64,000 nucleotides of DNA. It comes from Mimachlamys varia (taxonomy: Eukaryota; Mollusca; Bivalvia; Pectinida; Pectinidae). A program made the position numbers and the translations under genes. Below the pieces are notes generated by a model. That model saw nothing but the letters and a program-made list of their open reading frames with translations. It made no database searches and had not been told where the DNA came from. The number at the start of each line of letters is the position of its first letter. Position 1 is the stretch's first letter. Where the stretch lies: positions 26,983,001 through 27,047,000 of the forward strand of contig OX392545.1 of assembly GCA_947623455.1 (NCBI GenBank), given 5' to 3'. Below, in pieces: positions 53,100 through 64,000 of the stretch.

Positions 53100-56000
53100 T
53101 ATGTCTTATTTGGGTTTCCTACCGACAGCTAGGCGGCGGGAGATTGAAACATGTAGATCATTATGTTCGTTGTTACTTGTGACCCAGAAGTACAGAAGAG
53201 TGGAAATAAAATTATATTGGTGAAAGAGTAACTTTTTAACTCGCCGCGTTTAGGTTCCTTGTATAGTTAGTCGCTTTACCTTCATTTGAAATGGAGTTGC
53301 CTCCCTTTGTTCATGTATTATTTTAAGTGCTGTTGGAATGTCGTTGGGCAGCCTATATCACCAAAACAACTGCAATCATCGTATGCAAGCAAGCTTCAGA
53401 GAAGTGTTACGTGGGTTTCCGACGATGGACTGCAAAATGATATACACTTCTTGAAATATTCCGAGCGTAAACGTGGGAGAAGACTTCGGCGGGTTTCAGG
53501 TGCTGAATCATTTCATGCTGGAAGGTTTATAAATGTTTCTCTTTTACTACAGGATATTAACTTAGAAATGTGCCGACCCTTTCAAAAAACAAACTAATAT
53601 AGATGTACTACCCGTAACCAATCGTCGAGCTCTCGGGCTGTCGTCCACAGTTACGTGTCCGGAAAATTCCATGCAACTCTAGGGCAGATCAGTTTATTAT
53701 CATAGACCTATAAAACACATGTCATATTCATCTCTGATATTATGTAGTTCTGCAATGTCATTTTGATTTCAGAGTTCAATCCTTTTATAAAAAAATAAAT
53801 ACCGCCATATATACAATACAACTTGTACAGAAACTCCATCGTAACTAATAGACAGTTATTATAAAAAATGATTAAAATATATATAATGTCATCCTCGAAT
53901 TCCAGGGGTTACGCTCTCCACCCCCGAAGCATGTCATAGCAAAACGGAAGGTACGAAGAGAGCTGTTTGATTGTCCGGGTAAAGAAAATCTTACCAATCG
54001 CTGGGCAAATACCTGTCCTTTGAAGATTACAATCGAGCGACAACCGACTTTTAAAGTCAATTGTACCGTTATGTGACCGCGAGATTCTTTACTTGTAGTT
54101 CAAAGGATCAAAATAGTCCTCATGCATTGTTAACAAGGTGGTGCACACGAAAGCCTTCAGTTTTGCTACGATATATTCCAGCGGCGTAGAGAGCGAAACC
54201 CTGGATATCGAGGATGATATGTAGTTGTGCGGTCATTTTAATTTCATACTGCAGATCCTTTTTAAGGCAGCAAATTTTTATGTAAAATCATAATCTAGAT
54301 TAGCTCAAACGAAGCCCAATTTAGGTAAGTTAACGTCAATCTAGTTTGTAAACTTAGTTTAATTGGTCAAATCAGCAAAAGTGATATTTTCACTAGGGAA
54401 AAATACCACTTTCATAGAATAAAATTTTTTTGATATTTCTCTGGTAAAATGTAATAAACTGGGTTCTTATTTAGTGCACGGGCGCCCCTTTACTCACCAA
54501 TTACTTCTATAAAATTAACATTATAGGAATAATTGGCGGTGTCCAGATTCGAGCGCCCGTGTGTAGTGGAATCTTTTAGCGCGAAAATCGCTTAAATAAG
54601 TTAGATTTAAGATAAGATAAGAATGGTTTGGACAACAAGTTATTATAACTTAGAAACAGTCCTATCCTCAATAATGATACTTATAATCGGGTAAGTACAT
54701 ATATGTTTGGGGGTGGGGGGAGAGAATGCAGGGATAGGATGGAGTTGGGGTGGAAAAGGAGATGGAACGCGGGGTGTAGAAGAATTACCTAGAGAGGATA
54801 TCTGAATAAATTACAAAATGGCAATTACCAAGAAAATTATTTAAGCATCAATGGCATAGTCAAGTTAATAAGGCATATTGATGAAATACAATTTCATAAT
54901 CACATGTAAGGATGTACACACATAAATAATATAGAATGATATAAAATACTATATATCGATCAAAACATCTTGCTTGATTTGATGTAATGATGTACGTGTC
55001 TAAAGATGTTTGTATTGACATCTAATGATAGCAAACATTGTTGCCACACAAAAGAAGTTCTAAAGTGAAATCTACATGTAATATTTTCAAATCTTGTTTT
55101 AGAATGCGTCTTTCATTGTTATACAGTTGACATTCAAAAAACGTTCACGTTTTCAGTATTGGCGTCGATGTGGTCATTTAAATTGCTGCTCTAAATGCTA
55201 TGTTATCATAATCAACATCGCGATTTACTTCTGATACACGACGTCAAAGTGTCTGCGGTTATTCAAGCTAAAACAAACGAAATTTCTATTCAAGCAAATT
55301 AAACTTGAACCGTTTCCTGTTTAAGCTCTATGTAATGACAATTAGTTTCACTAACTACCCACGACGGCGTCATTGTGTGTTAAACAAATACGACTATTTA
55401 GGCTCCATCCCTGTTTATTCTTCCATTGCCAAACAATGTATTCCCCGATTTTAATCAATTGTAATTTGTAATCAAACAGTTATCTAATACTACAGTTTAA
55501 AAACTAACGGTTCCCTCTTTATACAGACCCTGTTTAATGTGTAAAATGACCGTGCTCTTATCTTCCTGACGGTATTTAACACTTTTCGTATTTAATTGGT
55601 GTGGCTACCTCTTGGCTTTCTGTGTTCTTTAATTGCCGAGTTTGTAATTGTTGACAAACTTTTTGTACCACAAAGGGCCGCCATGGACACGAATTTTTAA
55701 CGAGGTCGTCGTGTACTTTTAAATAATTCTTTGAGAAGTGAAACCGAAAATAGGATACCACAACGTCAACATAAAGATGACATCAAAGCCTTTCACATAA
55801 AATGCGATTTTTGTGGAGTGGAAAGTAGTCGAAGTATATCTTTAATTGCTCAGTCGAGTCAATGATTTTGATGGTTGTGTGTCATTATGTACTTCAAAAC
55901 CAACATATATCAATTCATGCCTCAAAATTATACTTGTGCCACAAAAATATGCTACACTGGGTCACGGGAGCGTGACATTCTATCAAATAATAGTATAAAA

Positions 56001-56500
56001 ATTTTTTTTAAAAAATACCTATAATTTGTATTCATAGTATAAAATTTGCTTTTGTATTACTGAACGGAAATAGGAGAGAAAAAATAATAGCAAAAGGCGA
56101 GAAAGAAGAGAAGTGCCGAACGTTGCAATGAAGACAACATGTCTTGGGTTTCTTCAATGCTCTCTAACCACAAATAGTTTATATATCTTGAAATATACAA
56201 TTTTTACGAGGTGGTATTTTGGTATGAACTGCGAGCAAGCTTGTTATAGTTGGCCTCATTTTCATTAAAGTCTCTCGACTTAAAGGTTAAAGAAATTCCT
56301 TCACTTCAAAAATCTTTATAGAAAAGCATTACAGACAGCAGAAGTCCAGAGTGTAGTCTTACGTAAATAACACTTCACCTCAGTTATGTTTCCTATGGGT
56401 ATGTTGAAGCTACGAAATTTCCATCACTTAAGAATATTTTGTATACTTGTATTATATGAAGTTGGGCGTTTTTGAATATGCCCTTTCGTGTGTTTTGTTG
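53100..56500. other. No gene recognised
   Basis: A 103-codon + frame at 53286-53597 and shorter frames lack recognisable motifs. No clear repeats were seen by eye. Confidence 0.35.
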
Positions 56501-56509
56501 TTATTTAAA

Positions 56510-57145
56510 ATGGTGACTAGGTTCTCACTTTGATGACTTGGTGTTTACTTGGATGTGACCAAGATACATGGCGGATGTCGTCGATGAAACAGAAGACGCT
56601 CACTCTTCCGGTATACCTGGTCTTATTCTCTTTTACTTTTATAAGGGTCTCCATTTAAACATTTCCTTTGTTCATGTGTTGCCTCTAGTTTAATCAATAT
56701 TTAGTTTGATTATGGTTTTGTTGACGCTTCAGCATGCTCTGATTTTTTAAGACACATTCATGAAATTGCACGAATGCATGAATTTATACCCGATTCTCCC
56801 ATTATGGAGGATAAGTACTAGTCTAGCTCCCATTAAGAACGTTTTAAGTATTTTGCTTTGTTGATAGTGTTATTATTATAATTGTTTAAACTGTATGGCA
56901 CGAGAATATAGCCTACATGTAGCTTTATGTTTTTCATGAATGTGTGCAACAACTGAACAATAGCACCCTCAAAAGTTTTACATTGGTGAACATCTGGGTC
57001 TTATTCTCTTGTACTTTTACGTGGGTCTCAATGTAAATATTTCCTTTGTTCATATTTTGCCCCTAATTTAATCGAATTTTGGTTCGGATTATGGTTTTGT
57101 TGACGCTTTGGTATTCTCTAATTGTTTTTTTTATGGATTCGACAA
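56510..57145 (+). repeat. Copies of the RT-flanking dispersed repeat
   Basis: Contains GGATGTGACCAAGATACATG, GATGTCGTCGATGAAACAGA, CTGGTCTTATTCTC (twice) and ATTATGGTTTTGTTGACGCT (twice), so two partial copies lie in tandem. It matches 1475-1760. Confidence 0.6.
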
Positions 57146-58170
57146 ACATTAATGAATTATCTTATCAAGATATTGGAAAATCACAAGAACAGAACTACTC
57201 TAAATATGTTTTTTTCGATAAATGTTCATGCTCTTAATTTGATTAAAATATAACGCATAAAAGGAGAACTACATTACATAGCTATATTATTGCTAAGTGA
57301 ATATTTCCCTTACACTGGTAAACTATATTACGGTGTATTGTGTCGTTATTAGTCTAACGGGGTATTTCCTCAACATGTTGACAGGTATTTGTCCTTACGA
57401 ATGTGTTTGACAGCTTTAATAATCACAACTATTGTGTTTTCTTTCTTTGTTTGATCTGCTCTCACCTGTTTACGCCGATACTGATCAGAGTAAGGTAAAT
57501 TGATACCACTTTTTATGGGTATTTTAGCAATTTAATTCAAAAATTATTACTCTTATTCCTGTAGTTTTTTCCTTTAAGGTCGGTAGTGCTCGAACAATCT
57601 TCTCTGAAGATGAATTCACAGATAAAATGGAAAGTGTTAGAAATTTAAGGCAATTAAACAGACTTTAATTATCATAATAACCCGACGTGTTCAAAACATT
57701 GCAGTTCCGCATCATTGCACAAATAACGTCATTGAATTATGTGGTAGCGGCTTATCAGTAAGGAAAGCGTGTTTACAATTTCATGTATTGTCCGTGTTTT
57801 TCCTTTCAAATTAAGACATTATCATACTTTTACTGTCTTCTATGTCTCGGGTGTTAACGATTTCAGATACCATTCAGGCTTCTGTTATGCTCGTTTGTAA
57901 CAGGAAATCTTTTTATCCTGAAGAAATAAATAAAACAAGGTCAAAATTTGTCATCTCCTTTTTTTCTGAAATGGACAATGCATGACCTTGACTGTACATT
58001 CCTTTGACGCAATTTACTCTGTTATAGCTTCGTGACCACCAGTAGACTAATATCTAAGAAAGCAATGCTTGTGTTAATTGTAATGGCTTTGGCTTTGTTG
58101 AATATCCTGTTGTAAAGTCATATCTATGGGATGATTTTCATCGGGAACTTGTCCACATTTTTGATGGTGA
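57146..58170. other. No gene recognised
   Basis: AT-rich, with no supportable feature. Confidence 0.35.
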
Positions 58171-58174
58171 GTTA

Positions 58175-58425
58175 GTTCTCAATTTGAAATTATACAGAAC
58201 TAGTTTAAAATTTTACTTCTAAATTCAGAAATCAAAGGTGTTTTACGCACCTGACCCTTCTGACCCTTCCCACCTTTTCGGCCCAAGCATCACTTTAGAG
58301 TCTTAGGTGGACGAAACAGCTATATGATAACAGTTTTATTCATTTTTTTTCGGCATACAGTATCTATTTCTAAATGTGAAAAGTGAAACATACACTGAAT
58401 ATGTTTGTTATGTCATCTCAAGTCG
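58175..58425 (-). repeat. Family Y copy (reverse)
   Basis: AAATTATACAGAACTAGTTT, GTTTTACGCACCTGACCC, a GGACGAAACAGCT core and GGCATACAGTATCTAT in reverse order relative to 6112-6370. Confidence 0.6.
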
Positions 58426-58549
58426 ATGTTCCGATAATAAAATTTCCCTTTCTAAATAGTAAAAGCCCTGATTCTCCAACATATGTTGTCGCATAGGTGT
58501 CGCAGTTGTTAGTTATTTTAGGGCTTGCTCTAAATATCAATTTTTCTTG

Positions 58550-58745
58550 ATAATTTCAGCTTCTGACGAACAAAATTACAACACAAGAATATGGATATTT
58601 TTTATGGTGTCCACCATAACCACATTGAAAGTTGAATATGTTTATGAGTATGCCATTGTTTTCAAAACCTCAGTTCCCACTTTGAGGTCATGACATTTTT
58701 ACTAAGATGTGACCTCATTTTGATCGCTATAAACAAAATTCATGA
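58550..58745 (+). repeat. RT-flanking dispersed repeat, partial copy
   Basis: TTCTGACGAACAAAATTACA, CACTTTGAGGTCATGACATT and AGATGTGACCTCATTTTGAT align with 1475-1620. Confidence 0.55.
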
Positions 58746-58749
58746 TTTA

Positions 58750-60230
58750 TAGTTCTACCGTTGAGGATTTTACGTGTAATTTGTAAGAGAGGAGAAACAG
58801 GTTAATTAGAGGTAGTTACCTCCCTTTAGAACATGTTAATTGGAGGTCGGCTATCTCCTTTGTGAGCTACTAACTAATGAGGACATAGAACTTAATACAT
58901 ACCATGTTTTTACCCTATTACAGCAAACGTCAGTGTTTTATTTCCAGCTAAATATAATTACTACACACAGGTAGGTCTGCAAAGGTTTCAATATTCTCAT
59001 AACATAACTAGCTTAATCAGTTGGTAACTCGTATCATAAAATCCTTTTTATTTCATAACCTCTCTTACGTTTATGCCCATTGTATGATTTAGAATAGAGG
59101 ATAAACCATAATGTGCCCTTTATACATGCTTTCAATTTAAAATAGCTCAATATATTATTTTTAGTTGGAAGTAATAAAAATATAAACGCATCGTGAAGCT
59201 GACAAGGCTTGTAAAGGTTGCCTCAACAGAGTGTGACGTTATTGGTAAGGTCACAGGTCAACCTGACGACATAGGGCGCCATTTATAACAGGCTCGTTGG
59301 TTAAGCTAATTGCCCCGAAAGTGAAGCGTCAATTTGACCTTAAGATGATTATATTGTTTTGGTCAACTAGATGGTCTAAATAACCGATAAGTTAAATACG
59401 GACTTGATATTTAAATGTATTGTAAGTTTGACTTTCTGAAATATTATACCATTATTATCACACAACAATACTAATTTAAAAAAGTCTTTTTCAACGCCGT
59501 TTTAATAACGAAATGTACAGAAAACAAATTGGGGACAAGAGAAGAAAGAAATGAAACAAATTCAGTATGAAGATAAAAACAAACTACTGTACAAAAGTGT
59601 TTTGTAGCAGATTGGCAGTTGCCCAATTGGTTCTCTGAATTAGTTATGATGTTTCCATGACAACAGATGTTGTAAGTATACACACAGCTTAACTTAAATA
59701 GTGATCACAGTTGAAGGCGAAATTTATACGAAACGAATACGAATTTTAAACGTCAGCGGCAAATAGCTGAAAGGGCGAAAGTATACGGCATTGTTGAGTG
59801 TATCAGAGGTGAGGTGTTGTTTATTTAAAATGTCATTGAAAGTTATAAATGGATACATGGCAAAACAGTAAGTAGAAATCAGAAAAACGCACTTTTACAT
59901 GTTCTAGGTTATTGCTAGATTGGTGTTGATTTGATTGATAGGCGAGATGTCAGACGATGGGTTAGTCGTTAGTACCGGGTCAGGCTACTCCAGTTATAAA
60001 TAACCTCTCCGCACGAATCAGACAGCTTCCCTTACCGACCACATACTCGTTACCTGTAATTAGAACACCTGTAATTAGCTTCCCTTTGATCCGTGCCTAC
60101 ATAAGAGCCGTCTACATGCGATACCCCTATTTCTTCCTACAGTTTGATTGGCGTGTACGTCAACTGTAGATTAGCCTTACTTACAACCCTTCTTACTACA
60201 ATTCCATACCCGGTATGCATAACATCACAG
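58750..60230. other. No gene recognised
   Basis: No repeats or coding regions supported by eye. Confidence 0.35.
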
Positions 60231-60231
60231 A

Positions 60232-60465
60232 TAAACTAGTTTAATTTTACTTCTAAATTCATAAATTAAAGGGGTTTTACGCACCTGACCCACCTGCTTC
60301 TACAATAGTTTAGAGTTTGGATTCTCACCTTTTGGCCCCTAACATCATTGAAGAGTCCTAGGAGGACGAAACAGCTGTATGATGCAGTTTAATTCATTTT
60401 CCGGCATACTGTATCTGTTACTAAATTGAAAAGGTGCAGCATGTGTGTGTGTTACGTCACTTTTA
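60232..60465 (-). repeat. Family Y copy (reverse)
   Basis: GGGGTTTTACGCACCTGACC, CTTTTGGCCCCTAACATCAT, GGAGGACGAAACAGCTGTAT, GTGTGTGTTACGTCAC. Confidence 0.65.
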
Positions 60466-60904
60466 TAGAAATGATACTGTTCAATGTTTTCATAATGTGA
60501 GCATCGTCTAAGAATCATCGCGTAATAAATAGATATAATGTAAGTATGGGATTTCAGAGCTAGATAAAAACTTAATCCAATGTATTTATCTATCAAATAG
60601 GATATAAGTATAAAACAATACTTTTTTCTACTTTACTTTATTTCTACCTATTATTGGGTTGAAAAAGTAATGTTAAATTGTACACTTGTTGACCGAACCC
60701 TCAGTGAAGTGCATCGCCATAATGAACTTACCAGAATAGAAATTGCACGAAATATTTTTCTCATGAAAACAACAATTATTACAAATACAATGTGTCGACT
60801 TATTTGTTATATTAATGTAATGTCTAGCATATCTATGCATTACATTGAAGTCTGGAGAAAGAATCAGGAATCAATTCTATCAATTATAGAAAGTAAATAA
60901 CATA

Positions 60905-61385
60905 TGAAACTGTATGGTGCAGTTCAATTCATTTTTTCGGCATGCTGTATCTATTACTAAATTTTAAAGTGCAGCACATGTGTGTGTTACGTCATTTTTA
61001 ATGATAGGGGATGGCATACTCTGCTGGTGGATTTTTTAGTCCCCGAGGTTTGTTGGAGCCTCCATAGCCACATTTAATCTCATTTGAATAGTGGCTACAA
61101 TGTAGGTACATAATATACACATTGTCGAAGTACACGATTTCAAATTAAACAGAATTAGTTTAAATTTACTTTAAAATTCATAAATTAAAGGGTTTTACGC
61201 AGCTGACCCTTCTGCTTCTACATTAGTTTAGAAATTTTGGATTCCCACTTTTTGACCCCTAGCATCACTGAAGAGTCCTAGGCGGCCGAAACAGCTGTAT
61301 GGTGCAGTTTAATTCATTTTTTCGGCATACTGTATCTATTACTAAATTTAAAAGGTGCAGCACATGTGTGTGTTACGTCATCTTC
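60905..61385 (-). repeat. Family Y, two partial copies in tandem (reverse)
   Basis: A terminal piece at 60905-61005 (TTTTTTCGGCATGCTGTATC, GTGTGTTACGTCATT) is followed by a longer copy at 61020-61385 beginning GGTGGATTTTTTAGTCCCCG and ending GTGTGTGTTACGTCATC. This is the most complete copy in the window. Confidence 0.65.
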
Positions 61386-61389
61386 ATAT

Positions 61390-63045
61390 GATACACTAAT
61401 CATTTTTTGAAATGACAAAATGCAGTATTTTTCTGTATGCTAATATCTGCGTTTCTCTTATAAACCCTAATGACTATTCATAAGCAAACAGTTTGTGTTC
61501 GATATAGTGCTGGTCATGAATAATGCATGATAATGCTATCCTGTTGGGAGACACGTAATAAGTTTGAATATTATTAATGTGTGTACAAAAGAGTAACTGA
61601 GCGGTAAAGCCAATATACGAAATTATGTATGATGATCCAGTGGTTGCAGATGAAATCGTTATACTGGGCCCATACATTTATTTCTGTAACAGAGGATGAG
61701 AATGTTATCCTAAATATATCTCTTTCATATCCTCTTTTCTAGACAAGCTTAATATGTGTTTTGTAACATTTTGTTGGATGCGTTAAAATGCATATAATGG
61801 ATGAATATAACAACAAATCAAATACAAGACTATCCCACTATCATAAGTAAAACGCAAAAATGAAAATCCATTTTTGTTTGATAAGTCTAGCTATTACAAT
61901 GGTACATCTGATGAATGAATATGGCAATAGGTCAAACTTATAACCATCCCTCTACCTTAGGCATACTACAACACAAAAGTCAACATCAGAGAGATACGGA
62001 ATATGCTAACTTACAAAACATGAAACAGAGTCTAGTGACATGAAATATTGGATCTGCTCCGGTGGGAATCCTACCCATCTATTGTTGTCGTCTTTATACA
62101 TCTATAAATAGATATGATGAAACTGTTTCTAACTTTTTATAGCTATCCTTTATTTGTGAATTTTGTAAATAGGAAAAGAACCCGACGTGTACAAAATGAG
62201 CATTTGAAGAAATAACAAAACTTACATCAGAGAAGACTCATCGTGATGTTTACTTGGATGTGACATTTTTCCTTAAATCGATTTTGAATTTGAATAAGGA
62301 TTTTGTTAACGCTTCGGTATTCTCTTATTTATTTTCTCAGCTTGTTATCTTAGTGTTACTGAATATTAACATAACAGGAGACCACCGTTTCCTTTAATTT
62401 ATCCTTTACTTAAAGAAATTCTTTGAATTTAAAATCTTCATATGAAAGCATAGCAGAAGCAAAGTAAGGGAAACATCTCATTTAAGGGCACTTTCTATAA
62501 CTTCTGTAACGCTTTCCTATGTAGGTTGTTTAGACTAAGGACTTTCCTTACGCGAAGGAATCTTCATGAAACAATACGGGTCAGTTAGCTTAATCCACTT
62601 TATTTATTTACTCCATTACATTATGACAACAGTGTTAACACAGTATCAAATTATATGACAGAAGTGTCGAAATCTTTTCACAATCATCATTTTTCTTTTT
62701 CTTGTAGAGTTACCATTAATTACCAGCCCTCTATGTTATGAGGTTAACATCATCACTGTCAATTTGCTTTCCCGTAGTCTGTACTAGGATCAAATAATTT
62801 GACATTATTCAATATTGGATTAATATTAAGTTTATTGTATTTTAGGGTTAGCGCACTTCCCTATTTGGATTCTGATATTTCGTTCGGATAGTTTTGTTCC
62901 TTAAATGCTTCAATGGCTGTACCTTGTCTACCAACACTGGTGAGTTCTAGAAGAGCGAAACAGCTACATAGGAGTTTAATTCATAATATATTATTATTAG
63001 TCGATAATATATTATTTTCAATTACAGAGGTGCTTATCTGGTGTT
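61390..63045. other. No gene recognised; repeat fragments
   Basis: A fragment of the RT-flanking repeat lies at 62225-62330 (TTTACTTGGATGTGACATTT) and a family Y relic at 62930-62985 (GAGCGAAACAGCT). The rest is unassigned. Confidence 0.4.
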
Positions 63046-63049
63046 TATT

Positions 63050-63235
63050 TTAAGTCGTCAGTAAATCTCCGCGAATATATCCACACGCGAACATATTTAA
63101 CACCAGTCAAACTCTACAGCGTATAATAGTATTACAGATACACAGTGCAAATCATTTCCACATCGCGAACAGTTTGGAGGCAGACTAAACAAAAAATCCA
63201 CGCGCAAATGTGTTGACTTTTACAGTAAATGCGTC
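63050..63235. repeat. Family W repeat copy
   Basis: CCGCGAATATATCCACACGC, ACCAGTCAAACTCTACAGCG, CATTTCCACATCGCGAACAG and TGTGTTGACTTTTACAGTAA. It gives the uninterrupted form of the copy split by a MITE at 48739. Confidence 0.65.
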
Positions 63236-63837
63236 TAGTTTACCAGTAACTTTTTTATTTCTAACCTAGATTTGATATTCATAAATGTATAATATGTCCA
63301 TATATATTGATGTTGCTTCATTTCATATACATGTACATATATTAAATAGGATGATATAAAAAATCACTTATTCACTTTCATGATGAATTAATTCTGAAAC
63401 ATTGTTCGAACGCGAGAACGTCTACCCTTGATTCGGTGCCCGAGAACTATAATGATTAACACCTTTCTCACTAAGCCATGTTTATCGCTACTTATCATTC
63501 ATTATCTATACTTTGCTTTGATTTTCGGAGGATTATTGATTCATTTCAACATTTTTATGCGCTGATTGTTCCGTGGTTTTACGCCATAATACGGTCTTCA
63601 GCACTGATTAACTTTACATATATAACAATGTTGTCAGATTGACCACTACATTGTATCACGTGATCTATGACGTTAGGTCCAGACGAGGTATACAATATAG
63701 GTCAGTGAAAGATTTCTATTGTACTATGTAGCAAGCTATCTACATTTCCGAATTCTTAGTTGTAGAATTCTATAACTATTCATTATTTGTTTGTGTTAAT
63801 AAAAACAAAATCTCCAAAGCATCAACAATACCATAAC
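63236..63837. other. No gene recognised
   Basis: AT-rich, nothing supported. Confidence 0.35.
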
Positions 63838-64000
63838 GGGGACGTAACACACACATATGCTACACTTTTTAAATTAAATAATAGATACAGTATGCGGAAA
63901 AAAATAATTAAACTGCATCACACAGCTGTTTCGTCCTCCTAGGACTCTTCAGTGATGCTAGGGGCCAAAAGGTGGGAATCCAAAATTTCTGAACTAATTT
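63838..64000 (+). repeat. Family Y copy running off the window
   Basis: GACGTAACACACACATATGC, CACAGCTGTTTCGTCCTCCT and GGGGCCAAAAGGTGGGAATC in + order, cut by the window end. Confidence 0.65.

Noticed and set aside
53286..53597. 103-codon + frame
   Set aside because: No recognised domain, no promoter, splice or homology signal visible; left as unassigned.

Overview
The window looks like nuclear DNA of a bivalve mollusc; this is an inference. It is AT-rich, has long introns, and carries a spliced Maelstrom gene, an intronless H1 histone gene with an animal-type 3' stem-loop, CR1/L1-like LINE remnants with a 2A-like peptide, tRNA-type SINEs and several families of short DNA transposons. No bacterial-style operons, rRNA genes or CRISPR arrays are seen. 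Only two host protein genes can be supported, both on the + strand.

Layout. 1-6.4 kb: degenerate reverse-transcriptase (RT) pieces of a Penelope-like type, a SINE, a MITE and copies of a dispersed repeat (family Y). 6.5-14.9 kb: a + strand LINE RT fragment; a long minus-strand LINE remnant whose ORF2 has endonuclease, RT and an N-terminal 2A-like motif; a 52-bp minisatellite; a minus-strand ORF1p remnant; and a TTAA-flanked MITE. 16.4-17.3 kb: a solitary histone H1 gene with H1 box, TATA-like element and 3' stem-loop, followed by diverged duplicated segments carrying cAMP-response-element-like (TGACGTCA) sites. 20.4-50.6 kb: the piRNA-pathway gene maelstrom (MAEL), assembled here by hand into 15 GT-AG exons that keep one open frame of 654 (or 655) codons. 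51-64 kb: no supportable host gene, mainly dispersed repeats.

MAEL is the core of the window. Its N-terminal HMG box and Maelstrom domain (with the E-C-H-C residues) are followed by a long, low-complexity tail containing an acidic run, Trp motifs and RG motifs. About 27 kb of its 28.9 kb is intron, packed with mobile DNA. Three introns contain elements that each start after a T run and end in a short perfect hairpin followed by CTTG and T residues. This is the architecture of non-autonomous Helentrons (HINEs). Two of the three sit in oppositely oriented copies of the same hAT-like element, so each copy gives the empty site of the other.

Two tandem arrays are built from MAEL's own splice junctions. 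A 54-bp array repeats the acceptor of exon 13, and a 68-bp array repeats the donor of exon 14. Use of any decoy site would introduce an early stop, so the arrays could control whether the RG-rich tail is made. That last point is inference.
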